From assembly GCA_965215755.1 (NCBI GenBank), contig OZ244119.1, positions 930,001 through 994,000 of the forward strand: a stretch of 64,000 nucleotides of DNA, read 5' to 3'. This stretch comes from Tectiglobus sp965215755 (GTDB lineage: Bacteria > Pseudomonadota > Alphaproteobacteria > Rhizobiales > Hyphomicrobiaceae). The translations under genes were made by a program, and so were the position numbers. This document shows, piece after piece, positions 16,743 through 25,154 of the stretch (positions are counted from its first letter, which is position 1; each line of letters opens with the position of its first letter). The notes beneath the pieces are model-generated. The model did not search any database. It saw only the letters and a list, made by a program, of their open reading frames with translations, and was not told where the DNA came from.

Positions 16743-17160
16743 TGGAATCCCCTGACGACATGATTGACCAATGAGATAGCTCAACGCGGCATGGCACATT
16801 CATCGTTCGCTATCACATAGCGGTCGAGCATATACGTGTTACTGAAGAAAGGGGAGCGCACATCTGAGCGTTCGGTGTTAGCCCATGGCAGCACGTTCGG
16901 TGCTCGAGGCAATGGCAGCGATTATCAACAGCCGCCATTATTGCAGCTGGCCGACGCTTTCCCGGGCTGATGCCGGCGTGAGGTCCGTTGCTCTACGCTT
17001 TTGAGCGGAGGTGGCCAGTATGCGATAAGTTGGTCGCCCCTTGAGCGCGTCCAACATCTCGCGGGATGGTCAACTTTGGCCAATACGGGAGCGGTTCTTT
17101 CATCCAATCCGAATGGACGGCGAGTTGCCTGATCGACATCTCCGGCTCTCTTGGAGATGC
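16743..17160. other. Intergenic stretch without a recognised gene
   Basis: 418 bases between the cyclase start and the end of the alcohol dehydrogenase. It must carry the cyclase promoter. A 9-base direct repeat CGTTCGGTG occurs at 16869 and 16894. The short frames present have no supporting features. Confidence 0.6.
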
Positions 17161-18210
17161 CTAATCAAAGTTCACAAACACGCCTTTGCCGGTCTTGGCT
17201 TCGTCGAAGAGGGTGTAGGCCTCGGCGGCCTGGTCGATGTCCCATTGGTGGGTGAAGATCTTGTCGAGCTCGATCTTACGGTCCGCGATGAAGCGGGCGC
17301 AGTCGGCTTGTATGGTCTTGGAAAACGTCCAGTGGCCGACGATGTTTAACTGCCGAAAGATCAAATCCGGCATGACCTCGATCTGCAGTTCGCCGCCGAC
17401 GCCGACCATGCAGGACGTGCCCCAGATGCGGGTGGAGCGTACGGCTGCGCGGCGGGCATCAACCGAGGATGTGCAGTCGACCGTCTTGTCGGCGCCTTCG
17501 CCGTGGGTCAATTCCTTGATGGCTTCAACGGGGTCTTGGGCGCTGGGGTCGATCGCAACATCGGCGCCCCAGTCGAGTGCCAGTTGGCGGCGTTCCGGAG
17601 ACATCTCGACGGCAATGACGCGCGCGCCCATTTCGACTGCCAGCAGTGTCGCCGATAGCCCGACGGGGCCCTGGCCAAATACGGCAACGGTCTCGTCGCC
17701 TTCGAGACCGATGCGCTTCAAGGCGCCGTAGGCCGTGCCCGTGCCGCATGCGATGGCTGCGCCTGCCGGGAATGAGATCTCATCAGGGAGTGGTACGAGG
17801 GAGTGTGCGGCGACGTTCATGTATTTGGCGTGAGCGCCGTGGCCGCCATAGCCGTAGGCAACCGCTCCATCGAGGCACATTTGCGTCCAGCCGGTGTTGC
17901 AATGGCGGCAGGAACCGCAGCCGTCATAGTGGTGGTCCATGACCCTGTCACCGACTTTGGCTTCGCTGTCGGTTATGGCGGAGCCAACTGCAACCACGAC
18001 ACCACAAGGTTCGTGACCCGCGATGACTGGCCCTTCCACGCGCTGCTGACCAACGGCGACACGACCGGTGGGGCTGCGATAGGCGCCAAGGTCGGTGCCG
18101 CACATGCCAGAAGCTTTAATCTCCAGGACGACGTCACGCGGGCCGGGTGTTGGATCGTCAAAATTCATAATGTCCAACGCGCGATTTCCGGTGAATGTGA
18201 TGCCTTTCAT
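17161..18210 (-). CDS. Zinc-dependent alcohol dehydrogenase
   Basis: Medium-chain dehydrogenase of 349 residues, oxidising an alcohol or polyol with NAD(P). The catalytic zinc site appears as CGTDLG (C37) and GHEPCG, the structural zinc loop as CGSCRHC plus a further cysteine, and the cofactor fold as FGQGPVGLSA near 180. GGGAGG lies 5 bases before ATG. It stands alone on its strand with 268 bases upstream. Confidence 0.92.
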   Translation of the reverse strand: MKGITFTGNRALDIMNFDDPTPGPRDVVLEIKASGMCGTDLGAYRSPTGRVAVGQQRVEGPVIAGHEPCGVVVAVGSAITDSEAKVGDRVMDHHYDGCGSCRHCNTGWTQMCLDGAVAYGYGGHGAHAKYMNVAAHSLVPLPDEISFPAGAAIACGTGTAYGALKRIGLEGDETVAVFGQGPVGLSATLLAVEMGARVIAVEMSPERRQLALDWGADVAIDPSAQDPVEAIKELTHGEGADKTVDCTSSVDARRAAVRSTRIWGTSCMVGVGGELQIEVMPDLIFRQLNIVGHWTFSKTIQADCARFIADRKIELDKIFTHQWDIDQAAEAYTLFDEAKTGKGVFVNFD

Positions 18211-18478
18211 GGCGACCTCCCTATTTTTCGTCAGAACGCAGTTTGCCGCCGGATAGATGAGCGGCGCAACCCGGGGCGGACAGTGGAGCTGGATCAGCCG
18301 TCAGTTTCACGTCCTTGATGGCAGTTGAGAAGCCTGGTGGCGCTGACTGGCGCGTGAAAGGGACTGCGGGAACTACATAACGTCGTGGGATGAAGCGCGC
18401 CTACTGTGTCCGATCGTTGAGATTCGCCGAAACTCCGACCCGCAGAAGCCTCGGGTCAATTCCTGGGGGAGTTCAGAC

Positions 18479-19195
18479 TTGGAAAGCGAGAGCATTGTCA
18501 CAATGGTCATCTTTGTGATGGCCGTTGTGATCCTCGGAGCTACCTATTATGGAAGGTTCTTCCTTTTTGTAGTCTCTTTTTCTATCACCATCGCATCGAG
18601 TGCAACCGCCGATACCATATTGGATTTTTTCGGGTATTCATTTTCGATGGGCGTGGTTATGTTCTCTTTTTCTTATGTGATTACGGATATATTGAATGAG
18701 TTATTTGATGAGAAATCAGCTTATCGTCTCGCATTGATGAACTTTCTCCTCCAAATGGTTCTGTTGACTTTCGTGTTTGCGACGTCGCCCTTGGGCGCAG
18801 AGGTAGCTCAAGTATCCATTGGTTCGCCGGAGCTGCACTACCTGACAACGCCACACATTGCGTCTGCTCTTTTGATTGCAACGTTGGGCACGCTGGTCAA
18901 TATCTGGGTGTATGGAAAGATCAAGAAGGTATTTTATGATGGCGATAGGGTTTGGGCGGGATTATGGTTCCGAAATAATGTCAGCACTTTTATTGGGATG
19001 ACTGTCAGCACTGTTATATTTATTCTGATATCCTTGCTGGAGTTCGCTCCGAATCCGATGGACGTTATTGTTGCTGCTTTTACAGTAAAGGTTTTTGTTG
19101 CTCTTATTGATACACCGATATTGTATTTGGCGAGGGTGATGCGCGAATGTAAAACCGCAACGCCACTGGCTCCGTTTACAGGCAGGTCGCCTTGA
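18479..19195 (+). CDS. VUT-family (queuosine precursor transporter-like) membrane protein
   Basis: Integral membrane protein of 238 residues with about six helices. It resembles the VUT/YhhQ family, which imports queuosine precursors: YVITDILNELFDEKSAYR near residue 65 corresponds to the conserved TDIxNE motif, and RNNVSTFIGM near 165 to the conserved RN..S segment. TTG start at 18479 with GGGGGAG 7 bases upstream. The gene is clearly AT-richer than its neighbours, which suggests horizontal acquisition. No queuosine synthesis gene is near. Confidence 0.7.
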   Translation: MESESIVTMVIFVMAVVILGATYYGRFFLFVVSFSITIASSATADTILDFFGYSFSMGVVMFSFSYVITDILNELFDEKSAYRLALMNFLLQMVLLTFVFATSPLGAEVAQVSIGSPELHYLTTPHIASALLIATLGTLVNIWVYGKIKKVFYDGDRVWAGLWFRNNVSTFIGMTVSTVIFILISLLEFAPNPMDVIVAAFTVKVFVALIDTPILYLARVMRECKTATPLAPFTGRSP

Positions 19196-19232
19196 TGTTT
19201 CCGTGCATCGGTGTCTCACTTGTGTTCAAGCG

Positions 19233-19802
19233 TTATTCCAATTCCCGAACCGACCATCGGTTCTCACGGCGTTGGAACACATAAGGGACAGCATTGCGGC
19301 CTTCGAGACGCTCGCCGATCAGCAATTCAGATAGGGCTGCTGAGAGGCCGTGATGGGATACAAACAACAGATGCTCCTGCGGATGGTTTTCGAGCCAGTG
19401 ACCGATGGCCCGTCGCGTGCGTGACAGCGTTTCGGTCCATTGCTCTGCTTCGGGTGGAAGATGACCAGCTATCGGTGTGGTGGGTGGAATGGCTAATTGC
19501 TGTTTCACGTCGTGCACCACTTGTCCTTCGAGCGGGCCGAAGGTTCGCTCGGTCAGCAGTGGATCGATTTCGACATCGAGTGCCAGCTGATCAGCAACAA
19601 TCCTGGCTGTGGTAAGCGCCCGCGACAATGGACTGGCAATGATGCGATCAATGCGCTGGCCGGCAAGTGACTTTGCTGCCGACGTGGCTTGTGCAAGACC
19701 TGTCGCATTGAGTGGGATATCGGTCTGGCCCTGGAATCGCCCCTCGACATTCCAATCCGTCTGGCCATGGCGCAAGAACAGAAAGTCCGACCAATTCTTC
19801 AT
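19233..19802 (-). CDS. Histidine phosphatase (phosphoglycerate mutase-like)
   Basis: Phosphatase of 189 residues with the catalytic LRHGQTDWN (phospho-accepting H12), the arginine in SPLSRALTTA (near 63), the glutamate in LLTERTFGPLEG (near 85) and the second histidine in VSHHG (near 150). The family ranges from cobalamin-pathway alpha-ribazole phosphatases to general phosphatases; no cobalamin genes are present, so the substrate is open. Confidence 0.9.
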   Translation of the reverse strand: MKNWSDFLFLRHGQTDWNVEGRFQGQTDIPLNATGLAQATSAAKSLAGQRIDRIIASPLSRALTTARIVADQLALDVEIDPLLTERTFGPLEGQVVHDVKQQLAIPPTTPIAGHLPPEAEQWTETLSRTRRAIGHWLENHPQEHLLFVSHHGLSAALSELLIGERLEGRNAVPYVFQRRENRWSVRELE

Positions 19803-20029
19803 GATGCTGCTCTTGTAGCCTCACGCACGTGACACTTGTTGACACACGAGATTTTGCGCGGCGCATTCCCTTGTCGTTTGTTCCTGCAGCGGGTTGGCCA
19901 GAAGCTGATGGCAAGAACATAACTCCGTTCACGTTATTCATCACAGCAAGATCAGAAGACAAATTGCAATTCCGGAATTTCCGACGAATAATTTCGCAGT
20001 CCCTGACGTTTGGCTACGGAGGATGAGGC

Positions 20030-20956
20030 ATGACAATTACAGTGTCGCCTGTTGGCGAAGATTTTGTTGCTGAGATTTGTGACGTGGATCTGGCTTGTCC
20101 AACGCAGGATGATGTTGCGCAGATCAAAGAAGCCTTCTGGACGTTTGGTGTTCTTGTGTTTCCTGATCAGGAATTGACAGCTGAGCAGCACGTTGCGTTC
20201 GCAAAGAACTTTGGGCCGATGGATCATTCGGTCATCAAGAAGGCGGTAGCAGATCAGAAGCTACGTGTTCGCGATGATATTGCAGACGTCTCCAACCTCG
20301 GTGCTGACAATAAGGTTCTCGCAGAGAGCAACCGGCTGCGCCGGCTGCAACTGGGGAACCGGCTCTGGCATACGGATAGCTCTTTCAAGCCTGTGCCGGC
20401 TCTGGCCTCACTCCTCTATGCGCGCGAAATTCCGCCGGTTGGTGGGCAGACGGCGTTTGCGGATCTGCGTGCAGCTTACGATGCTCTGCCGGACGTCAAA
20501 AAGGACCAGCTAGTGGGCCTCATTGCTGAGCACTCGCTGGTCTATTCTCGTGAGCGCATGGGCTACACGGACTGGGAGGAAGGTGAGCGGCGCGCCGTTA
20601 GCGCAGTGCCGCAGGCGATGGTTCGCACCGTTCCGCAAACGAAGCGCAAGAATCTGTTTGTTGCCTCGCACGCCGGATACATCATGGGAATGGATGATGC
20701 TGAAGCCAAGGCGCTGATCGATGAGATGTTGGCGCATGCGACGCAAGTCCAGTTCACCTATACGCATCGTTGGCGCGTGGGCGACCTTGTGATGTGGGAC
20801 AATCGCTGCACCCTACATCGCGGGCTGCCGTTTGACGACCTGCGCTTCCGCCGGGATGTTCAGCGCGCGACGACGCTGGATATCGCCAACAGCTGTGAGC
20901 AGGAAGGTCTGCCGGTTCCGGAGATCGCACTACGCGCGCCTGAGGCCGCGGAATAG
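20030..20956 (+). CDS. TauD/TfdA family 2-oxoglutarate-dependent dioxygenase
   Basis: Fe(II)/2-oxoglutarate dioxygenase of 308 residues. The iron triad is H114-x-D116 (WHTDSS) with distal H263 (CTLHRG), followed by an arginine-rich RRDVQRAT segment that would hold 2-oxoglutarate. The family hydroxylates sulfonates, phenoxyacids or related acids and releases them by oxidative cleavage. GGAGG precedes ATG. It is the first of three TauD-type genes in the window; they are not close copies of each other. Confidence 0.92.
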   Translation: MTITVSPVGEDFVAEICDVDLACPTQDDVAQIKEAFWTFGVLVFPDQELTAEQHVAFAKNFGPMDHSVIKKAVADQKLRVRDDIADVSNLGADNKVLAESNRLRRLQLGNRLWHTDSSFKPVPALASLLYAREIPPVGGQTAFADLRAAYDALPDVKKDQLVGLIAEHSLVYSRERMGYTDWEEGERRAVSAVPQAMVRTVPQTKRKNLFVASHAGYIMGMDDAEAKALIDEMLAHATQVQFTYTHRWRVGDLVMWDNRCTLHRGLPFDDLRFRRDVQRATTLDIANSCEQEGLPVPEIALRAPEAAE

Positions 20957-21171
20957 AATAGCCGGTCCAAATTGTCCGCATCGCACTCGGCTGTTTGGCG
21001 TCTCGCTCCAGCCGGGTCTGAGGATGGGTATTCAGTATCCGTTAACCATTTGGACCAACCAACTGAATTTGCCCGCACTTTTGCTGAAACGGGTTCGAAC
21101 CTTTTCCGATGCCGTCACGACTTATGGTCGACACGGACGATCAATCGAAACACGGAAAAGGAATTGCGGTC

Positions 21172-21411
21172 ATGACTGCCATTATCATTGTGACTTTGGC
21201 GATCTTCTCACTTATCTGGGCACTTGCTTTCAAGCAGGTTATTCGCGGCGTCATCTATGGCGAGATGATTGAGTATCTCCGGCGGAATAACCCAACGCGA
21301 TTGTGCGCCCAAGGCAGCGAACCGGTGCCGTTCGCACTCTTATTTGTATTCTATTCGGCATTGACGTTCGCCGTCCCGATCTTGCTGCTGTCGCTGATGC
21401 GAGCGGGCTAA
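21172..21411 (+). CDS. Small two-helix membrane protein
   Basis: Protein of 79 residues with helices at about 3-20 and 54-75 and a short charged loop (EYLRRNNPTRLC). AGGA lies upstream of ATG 21172; a longer in-frame reading from 21109 adds polar residues without support. A TTAACCAT half-site, the core of alphaproteobacterial CtrA boxes, lies about 130 bases upstream, but only as a half. Function unknown. Confidence 0.6.
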   Translation: MTAIIIVTLAIFSLIWALAFKQVIRGVIYGEMIEYLRRNNPTRLCAQGSEPVPFALLFVFYSALTFAVPILLLSLMRAG

Positions 21412-21445
21412 GCCAGGTTCATTTGAAGCGCACTTGCGGTGACTC

Positions 21446-22729
21446 TTAGGTGGCCTCAGGCTCACCAACAGGTTTCACTCTTAGGGCCGTCAAACGGTTG
21501 CGGCTCTTGCGCAATATTTCGAAGCGATAGCCGTAGAAGGTAAAGGCCTGACCGGGTTCCGGTATCGATTGGGCTTCATGGATGACCAGGCCTGCGATGG
21601 TCACGGCCTCTTCATCTGGAAGATCCCAGTCCATCTCGCGATTGAGATCCCGAACTGCGACGCCACCGTCAACATTAACTGTCCCGTCGGATTGCGGGCG
21701 AATCGAATTGTCACCGGCATCATGCTCGTCAGTGATCTGGCCGACAATTTCTTCGAGAATGTCTTCGAGCGTTATCAGGCCTTGCACTTCGCCATATTCA
21801 TCGACGACAAGCGCAAGCTGGACTTTGCGTTGTTGGAATGCGTTCAGCTGATCACTCACGCTTGTCGTGTCAGGTACAAACCATGGATCTTTTGCAATCT
21901 TGCGAATATCCAGGCTGTCGATATCCCAATTCGACCGTCCGAGCGCAGCCAGCAGGTCCTTTGAGTGAAGAATGCCGACAATATTGTCCGGCTGCCCCTC
22001 CCAGATCGGCACGCGCGTGTAGTGGCTCTTCAGGACGTCGTCGACAATTGTTTTGGGCGGGTTGGATGCATCGATGGTTTCCATCTCGGTGCGGTGGACC
22101 ATGATGTCGTCCAGCTGCAATTCCTTAAGGTCGAGAACGCCACCCAGCTGTTGCGCTTCGTCTTTGGCGACCGTTCCTTCCAACGTCGATAGTTCAATTG
22201 TACCGCGCAACTCGTGTGCTGCCAGGATATTGGCGTCATCATCGGATCGCGACGGAGTGAGCCACAGGATGTTGCGGACAATCAGGTCAATCGCCGCTGT
22301 GAATGGGCGTAACACGTGGATCAGCAGCGACATGACGGGTGAAACCGTCATTGCGAAGCGGTCAGGCGACATAATTGCGTAAGTCTTCGGCAGAACCTCA
22401 CAAAAAATCACAACGATCAGTGTCAGGATCAGTGTGGCGTAAACGACGCCGGCCTCGCCTGCGAGTTTGATGAGGAGGCTGGTCATTAGGGCTGACGCAA
22501 GAATGTTGACCAGGTTGTTGCCGAGCAAGACCGTGCCAATAATCCGCTCTGGCTTGTCCAGTAGGCGGCTGACGCGTTTTGCACGGGCATTGCCGTCCAG
22601 CTCCAGCGCATGCATGCGAGCCCGCGATACAGCCGTCAAAGCTGTCTCCGAGCCTGAGAAGAACGCAGACACCACGAGCAGCACGAAGACTGCTAAGAGG
22701 GTCAGAACAAGTGAGGTTTCAATCAACAT
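21446..22729 (-). CDS. CNNM/HlyC-CorC family membrane protein with CBS pair
   Basis: Protein of 427 residues: N-terminal DUF21/CNNM membrane domain with three to four helices (about 1-165), a tandem CBS pair (about 215-335, with IVGILHSKDLL and LALVVDEYGEVQGLITLEDILEEIVG) and a C-terminal CorC/HlyC domain. Such proteins are linked to magnesium or cobalt efflux and cell-envelope homeostasis; hemolysin is an old label. It follows aroK-aroB on the same strand, an arrangement common in alphaproteobacteria. Confidence 0.93.
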   Translation of the reverse strand: MLIETSLVLTLLAVFVLLVVSAFFSGSETALTAVSRARMHALELDGNARAKRVSRLLDKPERIIGTVLLGNNLVNILASALMTSLLIKLAGEAGVVYATLILTLIVVIFCEVLPKTYAIMSPDRFAMTVSPVMSLLIHVLRPFTAAIDLIVRNILWLTPSRSDDDANILAAHELRGTIELSTLEGTVAKDEAQQLGGVLDLKELQLDDIMVHRTEMETIDASNPPKTIVDDVLKSHYTRVPIWEGQPDNIVGILHSKDLLAALGRSNWDIDSLDIRKIAKDPWFVPDTTSVSDQLNAFQQRKVQLALVVDEYGEVQGLITLEDILEEIVGQITDEHDAGDNSIRPQSDGTVNVDGGVAVRDLNREMDWDLPDEEAVTIAGLVIHEAQSIPEPGQAFTFYGYRFEILRKSRNRLTALRVKPVGEPEAT

Positions 22730-22874
22730 TTCTCTGGTCGTTGCTTCGTTGCGTAGCGCGTTCGGTGCACTTGTTGTGCTTCGGTAACGGTCGCTTCGGA
22801 CGTAGGAAGTGAACGTCCCAATCCGTAGAGAGACAATCCGACACGAGCAGGCATCCTTGGTCTTCCATGTAGCC

Positions 22875-22901
22875 TAACCAAATCGGAATGACGTTTGGTT
22901 A
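22875..22901. repeat. Inverted repeat between aroB and the CNNM gene
   Basis: TAACCAAA and TTTGGTTA form a perfect 8-bp inverted repeat with an 11-base spacer. No T-run follows on either strand, so a protein-binding site or mRNA processing stem is as likely as a terminator. Confidence 0.4.
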
Positions 22902-22981
22902 AGAACATCTTGATGGTGCCAGCAAACGCCGAGCAACGTTGCGCTTTCAGCCGGCGTTGCCCCGCTTCCGGTTGTAGAACA

Positions 22982-24112
22982 CTAATGGGGCTCGTTGATC
23001 TGTCTGGCCAGGAAATCGCGCACCTGCGCATGTTCGACGTCGCGGGTGATGAAGGCCTCTCCGATGCGGCGCATTAGAATCAGTGTCAGTTGTCCGTCTT
23101 TCACTTTCTTGTCCTGCCCCATCAGGTGAAGCAGTTGGTCTGCATCGGCGGGACCTTCAGCCTCAATCTCCGCAATTGTGGTCGGAAGACCGCTACGCTT
23201 GAGATGTGCGGTGATCTGAGCAGCGGTTTGCGGCGGGCAATGACCGAGTTCCTCAGAGAATCGGGCGGCCAGTGACATACCGACCGCAACGCCTTCGCCA
23301 TGTAAGAGGCGTGATGAGTAGCCCGTCCATGCCTCAAGCGCATGTCCGAATGTGTGACCAAGATTGAGCAAGGCCCTGTCACCTTGCTCCGTCTCATCGC
23401 GGGCTACGATCTCGGCCTTCATCTCGACACTGCGTCGGACTGCATGCTGCAAAGCAGCCTTGTCACGATTTAGAACGCTGTTCACGTTGTCGTCGAGCCA
23501 TTTGTAAAAGCTCTCATCGCCGAGTAGGCCGTACTTGATGACCTCGGCATAGCCGGCACGCATTTCGCGTGCAGGTAGTGAGGTGAGTGCATCGATATCT
23601 GCCAGGACAAGATGCGGTTGATGGAAGGCACCGACGAGATTCTTGCCGTGTTTCGTGTTGATTCCTGTCTTGCCACCGACGGATGAGTCGACCTGGGCGA
23701 GCAGACTGGTCGGAATCTGGATATAGCGCACGCCACGACGGGTCACAGAGGCTGTAAAGCCTGCGAGGTCCCCGATTACTCCGCCGCCGAGCGCCACAAC
23801 GCATTCCCCACGTTCCAGGCCGGAGGCGAGCACATCTGAGCACGTCTTTTCGAGACTGGCGAAGCACTTGGTTGCCTCGCCAGGTGGCAGGATAGATGTC
23901 CCGCGAAGTTTGACGCGATCACCAAAGGATCGCGTCAACGCGTCCAGATGGGCCTCTGCAACATTCTCATCACTGATGACAAAGACTTTGGCTGATCCGA
24001 GGTGCTCGGTGATCAGGGTGCCAGCATTGGCAATCAGGTCGCTGCCAACAATGACGTCATAGGAGCGTTCGCCAAGGTCGATACGGACGTGATCAGGACT
24101 ATCGGAATTCAA
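22982..24112 (-). CDS. aroB: 3-dehydroquinate synthase
   Basis: Second enzyme of the shikimate pathway, turning DAHP into 3-dehydroquinate with NAD and a divalent metal, 376 residues. The NAD site appears as GGGVIGDLAGFTASV (about 108-122) followed by the conserved PTSLLAQVDSSVGGKTGIN. Metal ligands are seen in EVIKYGLL and NLGHTFGHALE. It lies 123 bases downstream of aroK on the same strand; the two are commonly adjacent. Confidence 0.97.
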   Translation of the reverse strand: MNSDSPDHVRIDLGERSYDVIVGSDLIANAGTLITEHLGSAKVFVISDENVAEAHLDALTRSFGDRVKLRGTSILPPGEATKCFASLEKTCSDVLASGLERGECVVALGGGVIGDLAGFTASVTRRGVRYIQIPTSLLAQVDSSVGGKTGINTKHGKNLVGAFHQPHLVLADIDALTSLPAREMRAGYAEVIKYGLLGDESFYKWLDDNVNSVLNRDKAALQHAVRRSVEMKAEIVARDETEQGDRALLNLGHTFGHALEAWTGYSSRLLHGEGVAVGMSLAARFSEELGHCPPQTAAQITAHLKRSGLPTTIAEIEAEGPADADQLLHLMGQDKKVKDGQLTLILMRRIGEAFITRDVEHAQVRDFLARQINEPH

Positions 24113-24235
24113 AATTCGGGCTTTCTTGTTGAAGGATTGGTTGAATTCGAGAGCTGCTACTTAGCATGAATCAGCATTGCGTGAGACTTCGGCTCGGCAC
24201 TCGCGTTTGAGATCACCCGCTGAGGCGCAGCCGCA

Positions 24236-24817
24236 CTAGCTCAGGTTTGGCAGGTAAGTATTGAGCTTACCGATGATCTCGCGAACAACAGTTTCATGCG
24301 ATGTGTCCCGGCTTTCGACCGTGATATCGGCTGTGGCATACACCGGATAGCGCTCTTCCATCAGCGCCTTCATCTTGGCTTCGGGATCTTCCAGCTTGAG
24401 CAATGGGCGGTTGTCACGACGAAGAACCCTGGCCATCAAAACAGGAAGTTCAGCCTTCAACCACACCGAAACACCGGCTTTGGCAATGAATTCGCGAGTT
24501 TCGCTGCGCATAAAGGCGCCACCGCCGGTTGCCAGCACTTGCGGACCCGTTCCGAGCAACCTGCCGATGATGACGCTTTCGCGATCACGGAAGTGGGCCT
24601 CGCCGTAGTCTGCGAAGATTTCACTGATCGTTTTACCGGCTGCTTTTTCGATTTCGTCGTCTGCGTCTACGAAGGGCATGTCAAGCGCATTGGCCAGGCG
24701 GCGCCCGACCGATGATTTGCCACACCCCATCAGCCCGACCATCACGATTGAGCGCTCGCCGATAGCGCCGCGCACGAATTCGGTTTCGGCCGTTGTTTTT
24801 GAACCAGCGTCCTTCAT
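24236..24817 (-). CDS. aroK: Shikimate kinase
   Basis: Phosphorylates shikimate with ATP, 193 residues. The P-loop is GLMGCGKS (28-35), the shikimate-binding DADDEIE follows near residue 54, and GGGAF near 103 completes the site, with the lid arginine in RRDNRPLL. ATG at 24817 has TAGGA upstream; an in-frame ATG at 24883 would add 22 residues not typical of the family. Heads the aroK-aroB-CNNM cluster. Confidence 0.95.
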   Translation of the reverse strand: MKDAGSKTTAETEFVRGAIGERSIVMVGLMGCGKSSVGRRLANALDMPFVDADDEIEKAAGKTISEIFADYGEAHFRDRESVIIGRLLGTGPQVLATGGGAFMRSETREFIAKAGVSVWLKAELPVLMARVLRRDNRPLLKLEDPEAKMKALMEERYPVYATADITVESRDTSHETVVREIIGKLNTYLPNLS

Positions 24818-25007
24818 ATTTCCTACCGAACACAAATTTTCGTAGCTGATCAAGCGGACAGAGTCGGCGAATAATGATACCAAACAGGTGGTTCTGTTTG
24901 TTGCACTGCGGAATTAACTGCATTTCAGATGTTACGGATCAGCCGTTGTGTAGCCGTAATCGCGCCATCCTCGCATCTGAAACTCATTTTATGAGGACTG
25001 TCATTGC

Positions 25008-25154
25008 ATGCCGAGCCTGTTTCGATTTCTCTTCGTAGTTGGATCGATCATCGCCGTCACATACGGCGGCTTGTATGTCATGGCAGTTTATTTCGAGCCT
25101 GAAACAAAAGAAGTGCGCAAGCCGGTCCCCGGCGTGAAGATCCAGAGGCAATGA
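25008..25154 (+). CDS. 48-residue single-helix membrane protein
   Basis: Short gene encoding one membrane helix (about 4-26, FRFLFVVGSIIAVTYGGLYV) and a charged tail ending in KIQRQ. Its stop overlaps the start of the 645-residue gene by ATGA, so the two are translationally coupled. I recall similar short proteins next to this operon in related bacteria, which supports it being real. Function unknown. Confidence 0.7.
   Translation: MPSLFRFLFVVGSIIAVTYGGLYVMAVYFEPETKEVRKPVPGVKIQRQ

Noticed and set aside
21042..21049. TTAACCAT as a CtrA site before the two-helix membrane gene
   Set aside because: Only a half-site; the second TTAA at the right spacing is missing.
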